Shown here piece after piece: positions 13,861-27,535 of a stretch of 64,000 nt of DNA. The stretch is from Odobenus rosmarus divergens (taxonomy: Eukaryota; Chordata; Mammalia; Carnivora; Odobenidae): NCBI RefSeq assembly GCF_000321225.1, contig NW_004450944.1, positions 204,857 through 268,856 of the forward strand, read 5' to 3'. Within the stretch, counting starts at the first letter, position 1, and each line of letters opens with the position of its first letter. The position numbers were made by a program, and so were the translations under genes. Under the pieces are notes generated by a model. That model was not told the origin of the DNA. It saw only the letters and a program-made list of their open reading frames with translations, and did not search any database.

Positions 13861-14354
13861 ACTTGCTTTCTGAAATTGGCAGATTCACTTGAGATTAAGT
13901 GTACTAAGCAGAGTAGGATGCTGTATAGAAATCATGCACACAGGCCCATGTATACATATGGTATGTTGACCTTTCTCTAGTTCAGCCCATTTTGTCATTC
14001 TTAGTGTGTGATCATTCTAGCAAAAGTATCTTTGTAGGAAAACATTTTTTCTGAAGCAGTACCCTCCTCCCCATGAATGGCATTTGTATCCGAAGTTTTC
14101 CACAACTTTCTGAAAATGTTGAGCTCTCATATTTTGGTCTGCTTCTGGAACTAAGGCCTTAAAAATAGCACCGCCTCTTTTCTGCTTTTTCTATGTCTGA
14201 GTCAGACGGACCTGTCTATCATTGTTATCTCTAACAACTAAACTTATACCTTTCAAATCTGCCTTTGGCTTAAAGAAGCTCATTCTGTCCTTTGAATAGG
14301 TGAGAAAAGAACCCTTTAATTAGCACTCTATTCCATTCTCACCAGAAGGCTTAT

Positions 14355-15665
14355 GTTCATTATGAAATATTTTATACAGACTAGAAAACCTCGAACATTT
14401 ACAGAAGTCCTAAAGAACAATAAAACATGCCCCCATCCTGGCCCTCCGTGTGTACTGACCAATATATTTGTGACCGTCCCATGTTCTACCTCGTCTACCA
14501 CCCCAGAGATAATCTAAGTTATAGTGTCCCTGCATATGTGTGTATTCCTAAAGCAGTATGTTTCACTTTGCCTCTTTTTTTTAAAATGTATGTAGTTAGA
14601 ACTGTGCCATACATGATCTTCAGTGAATTACTTTTTTCATTAGCATTGTTTTAAGTCTCATCCTTTCTAATACACATACCTATAGTTTATTTTCACTGCT
14701 GTATAGTATTCTATTGTGTGACTACACCTACCAGTAGAATAGTGGTTTCTCTCTCTTTTTTGACTTTGCTGTTGTCTATAGAATATGATATTCTTACATG
14801 TGGAGTTGCTGCCCTTTTCTGGATAATGTCAAATTGCCTTCCCAAGAAGTTAGGCCAATTATCTCCTACCAGTAGGCTCTGAGAGTTCCTCTGCCCCACA
14901 TCCTTTCTGACATTTGGCATCATTAGATTTTTTTTTTTTTTTTTTTGCCAGGCTGGTGTATATAAAATGGTATCTCATTGTGGCACTAATAATCCCTGAT
15001 TATTAGTGATGTTAAACACCTTAACATCCATTCATAGTTTATGTTCTGGAAATGTTTATGTCTTTTGCCCACTTTTCTAATAGATTATTTGGTTCTTTTA
15101 TTGATTTGTAGGAGTTCTTTTTATATTCTGGACACTTACCCTTTGTCAGTTAGGTGTTGCAGATGACTTCTCCCACTTTGTGCCTTAGAGCTTTACCTTC
15201 TTTATGGTATTCTGGTAAACAGTAGTTCTTAATTTGAATATGCCCAGATGTATACCAGTCTTCCCCCCTTATGGTTCATGTTTTTGTTTCTTGTTTAATA
15301 AATTATTCCATATCCCAAGGTCATAAAGAGTTTGCCCCATAATTTCTTCTAGAAGTTCTGTATAGCTTATTTTTTTTTAATCTATGCAGAATTGTACTTC
15401 AAATGGACAACTCTCTAATCTCTCCTTATAAACTGCCTTTGCAGGGCCCCTGGGTGACTTAGTCAGCTAAGTGTCTGCCTTCGGCTCGGGTCATGATCCC
15501 AGGATCCTGGGATAGAGCCCTGCATCAGGTTCCCTGCTCAGTGGGGTATCTTCTTCTCCCCCTGGCCCTCCCCCCTCTCACGCGCTCTCTCTCTCTGTTT
15601 CTCACTCACTCTCCCTCAAATGAATAAATAAAATCTTTAAAAATAAATAAATAAACTGCCTTTGC
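14355..15665 (+). mobile_element. L1M-type LINE 3' remnant, interrupted by a SINE
   Basis: Typical old-L1 phrases (aaatggtatctcattgtgg, tgcccacttttctaatagattat, ttctttttatattctggac) run in order. A SINEC is inserted at 15443-15650. No coding frame survives. Confidence 0.8.
15443..15650 (+). mobile_element. SINEC copy inserted in L1 remnant
   Basis: Full-length SINE from agggcccctgggtg to the aaataaataaa tail. A perfect 15-bp duplication, ataaactgcctttgc, lies at 15428-15442 and 15651-15665. It interrupts L1-derived sequence. Confidence 0.94.
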
Positions 15666-15814
15666 TTAGAATATATCTAGCACCGTCATAGCTCAGAACA
15701 GTGGGCACAAATCCTAGGCAATCATTTATCCATTCAATAATATTGTATAAAGCACATATAAGCTAGGTAGCAAGTGATGTAAGGATGGACCTGACTCATA
15801 CTCAAGGAGTATGG

Positions 15815-16195
15815 AGGGCCATGTGGTGGCCCCCAAAAAGGTATGTCTAATCCCAGAACCTGTGAACATTAACTTATTTCAATAAGGGTCTTTGCAACTG
15901 TAAGTAAGTTAAGGATCTTGAGATGAGAAGATCATTCTGGATTATCCGGGTGGGCCCAAATCCAATGACAAGTGTCCTGATAAGAGACACACGGAGAAAA
16001 GGAGGAGGCAGTATAACCAAAGAGGCAGGGACAGGAGTGATGCAGTCACTAGAGCCTCTGCAGGGAATGAGGCCCTGCTGACACCTTGATTTTGAACTTC
16101 TGGCCTCCCAGAACTGTGAGGGAATAAACTTCTGTTGTTTTAAGCCCCCACAGCTAGTGGTCACTTTCGGCAGCCACGGGAAGCTAATACAAGGA
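15815..16195 (+). mobile_element. Solitary MaLR-type LTR (MLT1/MST-like)
   Basis: Old non-coding LTR fossil. Phrases: gtggcccccaaaaaggtatgtc, ttcaataagggtctttgcaactg, gatcttgagatgagaagatcattctgg, ccctgctgacaccttgatttt, cctcccagaactgtgagggaataaacttc and a gctaatacaag end. It contains the LTR-type aataaa but no internal genes. Confidence 0.6.
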
Positions 16196-16974
16196 TGCTT
16201 AGGATGAGACGGTCCTATGCAGTAACTATAGCAGGGGGTTCTCTTTTCTCCCCCGTCACATCCTCAAGGGATCAAACAAGCAATGGTGGCAAAATTTATG
16301 AGTGCCACAATTTATCCGAGGGGCCCGGGGTTGGCCAAGGCCTCCCTCCCAGGCGGTGACGAAACTTGGCTTCTCTCCCACTGCCGTGGGAAGGAGAGTG
16401 TGCAGAGTCACAAGAGCCACCAGCTCTGGGCGGGCTTCTGTCAGCAATGAGGGGCTGCAGTGAGTTACGAAAGAAAACCAGGGACAGGTACGGAAACCAC
16501 TGCAGAACACACACATACTGACCTCAGGAGGCAGCCTCCTCCAAGGCTGCTTTGTTGGGCTGGGTCTGGTTGCCCACTCCTTGGAAACTTAGAAAAGGCC
16601 CCGGCAAGAAGAGTTTCAAGGGCTGAAGAAAGATACAACCTGATAGAGACTCTTGCAAACAGTTCTCCTTTTTCCTTAAAAACAAACAAACAAACAGAAG
16701 GAGTTATTCCAAGAGAAGAAGTTGAAAGTCCTAAATAGCAGTCAACAAACACCATAGCCCGAATAAGTAGAAAGAAATTGAAATGAAGTAATTGTTATTT
16801 TTCTGAATTTATAAAGTCAGCATGGTCTATGGGTGTCAATGCAGCTCAAACCTATGGACTCAAGTTGATTTTCATACCCCTGTATAGTTAAGTCGGTTGA
16901 TTTATCCTCACCACTAGTTTAGCTCCCAACCTTGCACGAAATCCTGAACTTAATCCCATGTGCCCTAGAAATCT

Positions 16975-17120
16975 AGATAAATTAGCCGGAAGCAGTAAAG
17001 GTTGGAAGACCTGGGTTCTGGTCCCAATTGCACCACCAAGTAACTGTGACTCTGGAAAATCACTTGAATCTTTCGCACTTCCACTTGCTGATCAGTACTG
17101 TAGGGGCCATGGCACTCCCC
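16975..17120 (+). mobile_element. MIR SINE fragment
   Basis: agacctgggttctggtcccaattgcaccaccaagtaactgtgactctggaaaatcactt is a clear MIR core match. Confidence 0.65.
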
Positions 17121-17269
17121 CTACTCACAGGGGTCTAGCGTAAAGGAGGCTTGCTTGTCCTGACACAGAGGTTCCCCCTACTTTATCCACTATGTTCTTT
17201 CTGGAAGACGAACCCAGAAACCCACATTAAGGGAGGAAGGGGAGCAGGCAGTCCACATCTATGGTGCTT

Positions 17270-17455
17270 CTCTTGTGCACTAGAACCTGGGTCATTATAT
17301 GATTCCATCTGATCCTCGGGGCAGCCCCAAGAGCAGATCTCAGTGACCCTGCTTTACACATAAGGCACCCAGGGCTTTGGAGCAGCTTGCCCTGGCGGGT
17401 GGGGGAGAGGAGTGGAATTCAAACCTAGGCCTGTCTTCTCCAAAAGGCAAGCTAC
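17270..17455 (-). mobile_element. MIR SINE fragment
   Basis: gatcctcggggcagccccaagag...cataaggcacccagggctttggagcagcttgccctggc is a reversed MIR, continuing through gtggaattcaaacctaggcctgtc. Confidence 0.6.
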
Positions 17456-19664
17456 TTCCTCTCATGCTGCTGCTACCGTTTCGAAAAACAAAAACAAATA
17501 GTCATCAGAATAAAGTTGGGGAGTTGGATTTGGATTCTTGGGCTTTTGCAACCCCCTGAATGTGTCTTGAGGGTCTCAGGAAATTCTCTTGGAAGTTTTT
17601 GATAAAATGTAAGTAGCAAAGATATATAGCCTCTTTATTCAAGTAGAGAAACATTGGTAAATGCTAAAATTCTTATGTGAAAACATAAACACAGCAGGTC
17701 ACTGAAGAAGCTCAAAATATCTAGAAACCAAGAAGGGTTTCTAGTAGTAATTTGAATGCTCTCTGAATTGAGTAATCAAAGGGAAAATTTTCTCTTTAAG
17801 AAAGTACTTTACTGTGTGTGGTTTTGAATGAGATAGTAATTCCGAACAAAATTTAAGTTTTACATTTGTTAATGGACTTTTTAAGAGAACAGCAGGGCAA
17901 TGGCCAGTATCAAAACAGGTATTGAATTTGTGACCAGGTGCCTCTTCAGCCACCTGCCTTCAGCCAGAGGCACTGACCATCCACTGCCTGGCATTATTAC
18001 AGCATTCGGTTCATGTCTTAACATGTCTTATGCATGAGAAGAACCTTAGAAGCATTTTAATGTCTAAGTTATAAATGCCCTTTTTTAATATATAAAACAA
18101 TCAGCACTGAAGCCCTAAAGAAGTTAGGTAAGAAAATGTCAGGTGATACCACTCCTAATTACCCTAGCTAGTAGTTCTAATACATTCCGTTAAATCCCAG
18201 AGCTACGTGTTTTAAAGCTACTAAAAGAAATGATTTTTGGCACCCTGAGCTCCTTCTCTGTTTCTAAACACTGCCAGGATCGGGGTGGTGTTTGTTTTCT
18301 TTTTGTCATGGTGTTTACATGCCCTGGCGTGGGTCGCGAGTGAAAATGCATTTGGTGATCTCCTGGTCTCCCCGCAGTCCCTAATGGATGTTTGTCTAAA
18401 TGACAACACCCAGTTTAGCACTGTTAACGCTCCCGTGACAGCATAGGACCAGCCTGGGGGTGGGGGAGAGTGTGCTACGTGTGACAGTTGGGGGCGTGAA
18501 TGCGAGATTGGGAATCTTCTATGAGGTAAACCCTTCCTCCTCTAGTATCTGGTTCTGGAAGCATCTTTTTGTGCTGTCTCCCGTAGTGCCTTGTTTTAGG
18601 AGTCAGACCATAAATATTCATTGAGCCAGAGAATCTCAAAACTTGATTATCACCCCCCTGTAACTCTAGTGCTGGACTTGCTCTTAGGGGCCCAGATTTC
18701 TCAGGCTTGACAAGGACAAGCTTACGAATTGGCTAGTGTCCTCCCAGATGAGGATGATGGGCTGCTGTCTGAGGTCCGTTTACGTGGTATTATACATGGC
18801 ATCTCTTTGTAGGGTTGCCTGTGAGCTCGATTAACATAGCAGCCACTCTTCCAGATATGTGGCTTCCAGAGCACATTTAGCAAAATGCATCCGCACTTCT
18901 ATTTTGTTCACCATTGTCCCGAGCACTGTATGTGGATGTGTTGGGCGCAGTGGGGCCTTTCAGCAAACAGCAGGACCATTCTAGGCAGAGCATGACAGGT
19001 CTTTAGAGGGCCGCGCCGGCTCTAACCCGGGCCCTCAAGCAGACTGCGGTCTGAAAGGGGGAGCTATGAATTGTGCGTTGACAGCGGGCCACGGCTGTCC
19101 TAAGGCTCAGGTGGTTGTCAGCCATAAGTTTAGCTCAGCTCTTTGAGTAATTTGTCACGCCTCGCTCGGCCCCTGCTGGGCCAGCACGTGCCAGCTTAGT
19201 GTCAGAGTGCCTGTTCGCCAGACGGCCACTCAGGCCTAACATCCTGCTGTTCCCTGGACCAGCGGCTTGCTGGGGCTGTGCACGGAGGGCCGAGCCGCGC
19301 GACAGCCAAGTGCTGTGCAGAATAAGCGTGTTCATAATGAGACGTGAATGGCATTAGTGGGTCCCTCTAGAATTGGGCCTGAGAGGACGCCTCTCACTGT
19401 GGAAGTTTGGCAGCCTGTTTGTTCATCGGGGTGAGTCACCAGGAGTTCAGCCTGCATTCGAGAAGCCAGTTCAGGCCCCCACCGCCCAGGCCTTCGGCTG
19501 TGGTGACCGTCTATGTAACATGATGCACTGTGAATCCATCAGCGGGGCCGCTTTTGACATCCTCAAAGGCGTTTTGCTTTTTTAAAGTTGCCTAGAGCAA
19601 GCCTAAAGAGAAGTTTGGGAAGCCAGCTGCCTAGTAGCTCTTTCCACGACAAAGGGTGTGCTCT

Positions 19665-19825
19665 CCGTCCATGCTATCCAGCACAGTAACCCCAGCTCAT
19701 GCTTGAAATACAGCTAGTGGGACCCAGGAACGGAATTGCTATTTTTTCGGCTTAATTAATTTAAATTTAAATTTAGATAACCACATGCGGCTCACGGCTA
19801 CGGCGTTGGCCAGCACAGCCCCAGG
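19665..19825 (-). mobile_element. Possible ancient DNA-transposon fossil
   Basis: catgctatccagcacagtaacc...aatttaaatttaaatttagataaccacatgcggctcacggctac...ggccagcacagc resembles a common mammalian fossil with 'cacatgtggcta' motifs and a central AT-rich palindrome. Family name not certain. Confidence 0.4.
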
Positions 19826-21156
19826 ATGCCTCTGGTCTCATGGTGTAAAAACTCCTTCTCTGACTATAATTAAAGGAGGAGGAAGAGGAAGGGCTTGCAT
19901 GGGGAAATCTGTGTGCATCCTTTGACAAAAGAAAAGAGAAAAATATTTTCCGATCTTCAGTCACATGCTTACTACCAACAGCTAATTGGAAAAGCATAGT
20001 TTTTACCAACTTTTATTTGTGAAGAGGTCATTTTGGAAAGATAGTTTTAAAATCCAGTGAGAAATGCTAGAAATTACTTTTGCTCTTCCAGAGCAGCAAA
20101 TAATAAACTGATTGATGGTGATCTGCGTTCCCTGTGTTCCTGGAGAATTAGCATGATTGTCAAAATGACTAAAACACGTCTTTTAACTTTGGCATTGATA
20201 ACTAGGAAGGGGAAAATGGGACGTCATGCCGACTTCCCCAAGTGTTAATTCATAAAGTCATACGTGCAGGGCCTCCATCCGCTGTCGAATTGTTCTGATG
20301 TTATCCTGTTATTGGAAGTGCATGATTCACCTTCTGAGGAAACAGAAGCCATACACAAAAGGGGAAGATTTGCTTTCTGCCCTGTGAAAGGCTGCCACAC
20401 GCAGGGGTCCTATTAAGACAGCTGGAAAGTTGCTTTAGCGTGTTACGCTTGTAAGTTTTATTGGTGACTGGTTTTTGATTACACATTTGAATGTGTGTGT
20501 TCCAGACTGCAGTTTTAATTAAAAGGCAATAGTCTTTTCTTTTTTAAATTGCATTGTGCATTCTCTGCTAGAGTCTCTCACTTATTAGCTCCTATGTTCT
20601 CATGCTCTCGCCTATCCTGGCTGGAGGCACCGGGGCCCCTTCAGAGCATATCTTCCTGTCCTTCCCTCTTCCCTGGGACGTGCATTGTCTCACTTTTTTT
20701 TTTTAAGTGTACCACCAATTCCTGCTCCAAGTGTCAATTCATTCTCTAGGAGACTGAGAAGAACGTTCTATCTGCTGACCTGGGAAGGGAAGGTCCGACA
20801 CTGTCCCACAGTGGAGATGCCACCACAACCAGTGCCTCTGTTTTCGTTTGTTTGGATCAAGCTTAAGGATCTTTTGCTGTGATTCTGTAACCATTGATGT
20901 ACATATTTTTCAGGAATACTGGTGTTGGATGTAACCGAAGTCTAAGAGAAACTTAGGTCTCAATATCAGAATCTTACCGTTAATTATAACTCATATTTAA
21001 TTCCCTGAGAGGATGGGTAACGGACTTGTAAGGTACCTTCCCCCCCCCACCAACACACGTAAAAGTTGCATAACTGTATTCAAACCACAGTGAACTGTGT
21101 CATTGTTATGCATGTCATTCCACACGTGCACTTGCTTCCTTGACCGGTGACCGCAG

Positions 21157-21278
21157 CTACGAAGAGCGAGCTCTGTACCTCGAAGCAATAATTCAGAACC
21201 ACCGAGAAGTCATGACGTTTGAGGATTTCGCCGCCCAAGTCTTTTCTCCCTCGCCCAGCCCCTCCCTCGGCGGAACGG
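21157..21278 (+). CDS. RALGAPA2: Penultimate coding exon of Ral GTPase-activating protein subunit alpha-2
   Basis: This 122-bp exon encodes 40 whole codons, starting [15 protein letters not shown] and including the block [16 protein letters not shown]. These are the hallmark C-terminal residues just after the Rap/Ran-GAP domain of RALGAPA1 and RALGAPA2; the wording is closer to RALGAPA2. In the cytosol this subunit, with RALGAPB, stimulates GTP hydrolysis by RALA and RALB. The acceptor is gaccgcag|C (a poor pyrimidine tract, but the only AG nearby), entering in phase 2. The donor is ACGG|gtgagt, leaving in phase 1. The preceding exon, which should carry the end of the GAP domain, was not found to the left, so the upstream intron exceeds 21 kb. 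The orientation relative to INSM1 (convergent) agrees with the human locus. Confidence 0.88.
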
Positions 21279-24166
21279 GTGAGTGTCTGCATTATTCTGC
21301 CCTCCCGCGCTTAGGACGCACTCGAGCAGCAGATGTACACCTGTTTTTCACAGATAAATGCTTGCAAATTTAAGAAGAGCATTCTCCCTCTGAATCAACT
21401 AATGAATATCAAAAGGAATGATGACATTCATTTTAATTTGTTTTGTATCCGAGCTGTTCACTCAGTGCTTTTCTTCAGCTATCCTGTTAACCCCCGAAAC
21501 TAGCAAGGTTAATGAACTTTTTCTCAGTAATGTGCTCCGGTTCATTCAGGAGTGTGGGTTTCTTGCTGAGCTGGGAATATGTTGCTTAAAAGCAATGCCC
21601 GAATCAGTGCTTACTTATCAAAAAAGTCTTCCTCACAGTTGAAGCCGTTGCTACTAATGCTAAATGGGGATTATGCTGCTGAGATACTCGGGTCAGGGAT
21701 TAATGCAGGAGAAATGGAAGGACAGTGTCCCCTGGTCCGTCATTACAGCAGAGCGGCGGGCACGCTTTCTTTCTGGAGTGGTCTGTGTCACATGGACAAG
21801 CTGCCGACCAGAGCAGCACCTGGCGTGGAACCTGTTTAGCAACTGGCTTTCAATCATTTTCACTTACTACGCCAATGGAAAATTTCAGAAATTTCCATGA
21901 ATGTCCTTGTTTTTAGGTTTTACTCTTTTTATATTTCCAATTTGAAAAAAAAAAATGGGTACTACCACTTAAACTGATTATATGATTACTGTGGGGTTTT
22001 TTTTTTCCCAAAGAATAGAATTACTTGTGAATTTCTGCATGTAATTACAGATTAATTGCCTTTCAGAGAGTAAATGGGATGTTTAGTCAATGCATGTTGA
22101 AATTCTCAATGAGGGGCTTCCCTCTTCTTCCACCGGTGTAGACACAACTGGTTAGCATGCTTAATAGATTTCTAACCTGTGTCAGTTGTCTCTGAACACC
22201 GCCTTACTTCTCCGATTCTGACTTGTTAACAAATATCTTACACACAAAGTGAAAAAAATTAAATTCAGTGAAATGAATCACTCACAAATACAATCAGCCA
22301 TGCATCATTGTTTAACATCGCTGGCTTCGATCCTTGCCTCTCCGAGCTTTGTTGGGAGATAAGAGGGCGAGGCTTGTACTTGCTCAGGGAGCCAGGAGCT
22401 GCAGGCAGAAGGCCTGAGAGATAAGCAAGCTGGCCGGGGTGCGGGAGCTGTGTGATTTACATAATCACGCCTCTGCTTCCTGGGGAGGCGTCAAGAAACA
22501 CGGGGATGGCCTCTATTGATCTTTGTTGAACTGGAATACTAACAACATGAGAAAGCTTATAACTTAAAGCTTTGATTAATGTTTCTTACATTAAAAAAAA
22601 AAAGTAGAACAGCTGTGAATTGAATTCTTTTATACACTCTGCCAACATTCTATCTAAAACCAAAAAAAAAAAAAAAAAATCGGTTTCAAGGGAAATGAAG
22701 ATTTCACACCACTCTGGCTAGAGGTCTAAAATCATTTCTAGTGTGTAGGTGAAAGAACATGAAGGATCCGTAGCAAAGCTAATTTTTTTAAAGATCTCAT
22801 TCAGCTCTTTCTCATCCTCATGAGGTACTGGGGCTTAATTTTTCTGTGCGGGGGTTTTGTGTTTGTTTTTGTTTTTTTTTTTAACTCATGAGAAAGCTTT
22901 TTGTTTCTTAAAATTAGAAGAAATTAAATAATAACTAGATATTGACATTCCTTAGCTGTCACATTCTTAAGGCTCCAGATTAAGATGTTCCTGAAACAAA
23001 TATTGATAAACTTTGTTTCCTGTGCATACTTTAGCATCTGTATAAATTAATTTGATCTTTCCCACAAGTTCACAATTACTTAAATCAACTCAAATGAGCT
23101 AGTGTGTTGGTAACATCTTAAGTGAATCTCCAAAAGTGATTTGGGTTTTCCAAGACCTCCTATTTGGAGGCAGTGACCAACAGGCTTCTTCAAGAGCATC
23201 ACATCTGCCGAAGTCACTTAGCAGATAAGGGTCTGATAGCTCATGAGGGGGCACTGGAACCGATACAAAGGGAATGTGAAACCGAAGATGAGGTATCAAG
23301 ACAAATGCTGGTCTTCCTCTTTCCAAATTCTTATCCGGATGACATTTCACAATGTTCAGGGTTTAGGGCATTCAGTGTCAAGTGATAAAATTTTTGGTAC
23401 ACGTATCACGCCAGTGCATGAATGCGATTTTAAGTCTGAGCATCGTGTTCTCTATCACCACTTTGCATATGTGCCCACAACAAAGATTAGGAAGGAACTA
23501 GAAAGGAACTTGATGTGGACTGAAATTGGGGAGCCGTGGAGTGAGGGCAGAGCATTTCCAGACCATAAGTGGGCACATTTTCAGAAGTACATCCTCCCCT
23601 CCCTTCTCTGCCAGTTTTGCTTTTAAGGAATCCCTATCCCGGCCTGTTACCACCTTTGCAAAGGAAAACGTTTTTTCATTTCTTCAGTGTTAGTCCTATT
23701 TTCTTGGGACAAGCACAGTCAAACCCAGATGAGCCAGCTAGCTTAAACTAAGAAACAGAGGTGGACTCTGCTCTTCCAAGCAGCAAGCCAACTGGAAAAA
23801 TTGACCCTGAGCGGCTTAAGCCCCCACAGTGCACTTAGGACCCAATCAGACCATCTCGGCCAGCAGTGCCATCAAAGCGGGGCCTTGGGCTCCTGCTCAC
23901 ATGCATATGCACAATCCGAGGAATTAGGGGCTCCCAGGTTTTCTTTGTATCCTCGCTGCAAGGGGCTTTGTCGATAATGCAGAGGGAGAATAACCTGAAC
24001 CCGGTATTCCTTCCACACTGTATTTGTAGCAGCAAGCAGCCCCCATTTCTAGAGGGAGGACCTATAATATCAGCCTCGGAGTCCTATGCATAAGTAAGAA
24101 ATGTGCTCAGTGGGAGGGGCTCGTGCCCAAAGACACTGCTGTTGGAAAATGCCTTCTCCGCAGGCG

Positions 24167-24184
24167 CCCCCCCCCCCCCGCCCC
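24167..24184. repeat. Poly-C tract
   Basis: About 14 C in a row, then gcccc. The antisense strand is a G-run able to form G-rich structures. Confidence 0.85.
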
Positions 24185-24558
24185 AGTGCTGTTGCTTGCC
24201 ACCCAAGGAAGCCATAGAGGGGCACACCGGCCACGTACATGAACTTCTCCTCATGATTCACTGTCAGCCACCGATGAGGATATAGCATCTTTGATTGTTA
24301 GGCTCATATGTGGGTACTCAGCTTTTTAAAAGGAGATTTAAAAAAAAATTTTTTTTCCCAGTCAGAAAATGTTATTTTAAAATACCACCTACCTCATACC
24401 TATCCCATCCACTACCTGTACTGGTAATAATACCCAGTGTATAATAGGTGTTTGAGTTGCCTTTTTCTTAGCCCTGTAGTTTGTGTTCCTTTTGATTCCT
24501 TGCCTTTTGGCCAGCAATTTCTAAAAGGTAGCCAGTAGTGAAAATATTGGCTGCAATT

Positions 24559-24640
24559 AACACACACACGTGTGTGTGTGTGTATGTGTTTACATACATG
24601 TATATGTTTATGCATGTATATACATGCATTTAACACACAC
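24559..24640. repeat. Alternating purine-pyrimidine repeat (CA/TG/TA)
   Basis: acacacacac, then gtgtgtgtgtgtg, then atg/tac-rich alternation (tacatacatgtatatg...). Inverted CA and TG blocks can pair. Confidence 0.9.
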
Positions 24641-27309
24641 GCATGCTGGGGTGAGGGACTCAGCTTGTGTTTTCATGCATGTTTCCAAGGAAGGGGGCCC
24701 GACAGAGAGGCCTTCAAAGGGTTAACTGGAATGGGCGCCCTCGACTGCTGGGCGGGGCTGATGTAATCACTGCAGCTCACAGCCAAGTGCATCTGTTCAC
24801 CATGAGGTCATTCTTCGGCATGCTAATGATTTGGAAAATCAAGTCTAATGTTTGACATTATCGGAAAGGATATAAATAGTATAAATCTTTACTTTTCGGA
24901 AGCTGGTCTTATAAACAAGAGGAGAAAAAAAGAAACTTGAGCTTGAACTCGAGATTCCCCCCACCCCGAACTACTTTAAAGGTTGTGTCTGGACCTTAAA
25001 ACCTTGGAGGAATCCACTTGTGTCTGCTGATAAATGAATCCCCAAATCACTGCTACAGTCACAGCTAGCAATTTGGTAGTGGAGGACCACAGGTATGTCT
25101 AATTTAATATCTAATTTTAAGAATTTCCAAGTGCCTTGGTCAGACCCTCATAAAGATCGATTTTTTTTCCCAAAGAATGTCCCAAACCAAATTAAACGAG
25201 TTGTTCTCAGTATACGCAAATCAACTGTTTGCTGAACATGCCAACACTGTTTTTGGTTCCTTTCTACTTTAATATTGCTGTGGAGAGCCAGCAGAGGGAG
25301 CACAAATCTTTGTTTATTTGTGAGCCCTACATAAACACATTTGATTTCTCCAAGATATGGTCAGAAATACTTCTCCTTCATGATAGGCTAGATGGTAAAG
25401 TTTCCAGGATTTAGAACAAGTGGGAGGAAATTCCTCACTAGGCTCCACCAGATTCTGCCACTTTTAATATAGGTCATATTTGGAGCTTAACCCAGATTAG
25501 TCTGAGTCGGACTTAGGATGCTTCTGCCACTGAGACTCTTGCACAAAACCGTAAGCTTCCATCGATCACGCTCACGATGTGCATGGGTGCCCTCTTGGAA
25601 AGGATTATCATGCTTACCTACCTGATAAAAAAGACTCCTGTAATTTTCCCCTACAACAAAATCAAATTAAGTTCATTGAAACTATCAGAAGACTGCCTGG
25701 TATCACTGGGTCATTCTGGTGACCCTCATAAGACTGCAGGTGTACTGGTCCCAAAGTGAATCTGGCAACTCAATGCTACACAAAGCCCTTTTATAACCCA
25801 CCAGCCTTTGACAAGAGGAGTAAAGCTACACCCCACTTTCATTTGCTGGAGCCCCGAACCATGCACAGTGCTCACGTGTGCCGGGATGTTGTAGGCTTGC
25901 CCTTCTGCACGCTGATCCCAACGTGGCCAGTTTGCTGGCAGATAGCAATCAGGTTGATCCCCAGACACTGCAAGAGGTGGCCTCTAACTATAACCCCCCA
26001 AAGATGACAGATTTTCCCCATTCATTGAGGGTGGTCATGTTACAGATTCATTCCATCTCTCTCTGCTCTCCTTCCTCCGTTCCTCCCTCCATGTTAAGGT
26101 GTTCTTCATAAGGTTTTGATTGATAGCATCTTATATATTCACCCTCCTCATAAATTTGCTGAAACCAGCAAAAAACATCGTAGAATGTTCGAGGAAGCTT
26201 CAGGAGATATCAAGCCTCACCCCTTGACATGGATTTTGAGTAGGCTGAAGACCAGGCCATGAAGGGACAACTGAAGACCAGAGGCAAGTTGGCAGTGGGG
26301 CCCTCACCCCTTGTGCCACACTCTCTTTTCTTCCCAAAGTGGAGTCAGGTGTGAGTGACATCATCCAAGACTCAGATGGTTACCACCATCCCCTACTTGG
26401 TAAGCTGCCACCAGACACTGGCTGTCAGTTACATTGGTCACAGAGTTCCTAGCCAGCCACTTATAAGAGTTTTGCAATGTCCGACACCCATGTCGCCTCT
26501 CTGAGAGGAGAGAAGCAATACTATATCAGTGTTTTTCCTACATAGCCCGTTCAGGAAAGCTTTGCCTTCCTCATTGTTGTTCTTCAAAAAGTCTTCATAA
26601 GATAAGAATGAAGTCTGGGAAAGTGATAGTCCTGGAAATGTAAACAGCAGAAACTCAGATTACTGGAACTATTAGTATACGATGCTGTGGTTATTGGTTA
26701 CTCGGGTAACTGTATATAACTTCACTGGCCAGCACACCCGTGTCATTGTGCCAGTCTGTGGGGCGGCCTCGTAGTTGTGGCTGCAAAACCCTTCCAGAAG
26801 TCCTCTCATTCCCATTTCTAACCAACCACATGGAACGGATGAGGGAAGGGAAGCCCAGAATATACTCTGACTTCATGTAATGAACGCATGTAATCAGAGG
26901 CTTCCACATGCCCTGGCTACGTCAGGCCCCAAAGGTTCAGGCAGACCATCCCAAGACCTAGAGGGGCTTCTGATATTCTGGGGGTGCTAGGAACACAGCC
27001 AGGACCTGGGCCCAGAGCCCATGCACCCACACACTGCTGCCAAACCCTGGAATAAAGGCAGATGCCAGTAGCCATCAGCAAATCTTTAATCCTTTATATG
27101 CCGTTGCCAGGGTTTGCGAATTTTCCTTCCTCATTAATGCAGCCCAGGCTTGCCTTCTTTTGCTTTTCGTCCTCACATACAGCCACCTCAGTCTCTCAGA
27201 TTCTACTGTCTTCCTGTCCTCCTTGCTCAACGCTGGCCAGAAACTTCTACCTGGCACGAGCCTCCCCAGCTGCCTTGGCGGCTCCATGCAGGGAGGTGGG
27301 ATTCCGCTG

Positions 27310-27535
27310 AGAAGGCTGGGTTCTGCAGCCAGTTAGCTGGAGTCTTCTATGTTCCAGCATGTGGCCTCAGCCAAGTTACCTGTCACTCTGTGGCTCAGTC
27401 TGATTCTGTAAAATGGGTTTAATAAGAACCTTCCTTAAAGGGTGTTCACAAAGATTCAGCAAGTTAATATGTGTAAAGAGATGAGCACAGCGCCTGGCAC
27501 ATAGGGCCCCCTCAGCTGGTATTTGTGGGGCTGTC
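27310..27535 (+). mobile_element. MIR SINE
   Basis: Shows agccaagttacctgtcactctgtggctcagtc, gtaaaatgggtttaataag and agcgcctggcacatagggc, a nearly complete MIR. Confidence 0.7.

Larger units (their letters stand above)
1..21156 (+). other. RALGAPA2: Intron of RALGAPA2 (left part lies outside the window)
   Basis: I found no exon encoding the expected end of the GAP domain in this stretch. It holds SINEs at 2.6, 3.4-3.9 and 15.4 kb, L1 remnants at 11.8-12.8 and 14.4-15.7 kb, an L2, MIR copies, a MaLR LTR and GGAT microsatellites. The repeat-poor segments at 5.4-6.1, 7.0-7.7, 9.1-11.4 and 17.5-21.1 kb show nothing I can name. They could include conserved non-coding DNA. Confidence 0.6.

Noticed and set aside
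1..21156. Search for the RALGAPA2 exon preceding 21157
   Set aside because: I looked for an exon ending in the expected ...PLYQ-type residues with a phase-2 donor and found none, so it probably lies left of the window.
23164..23385. 73-codon frame in the last RALGAPA2 intron
   Set aside because: Composition is protein-like, but there are no matching acceptor or donor sites in phase with the flanking RALGAPA2 exons, and no known domain.
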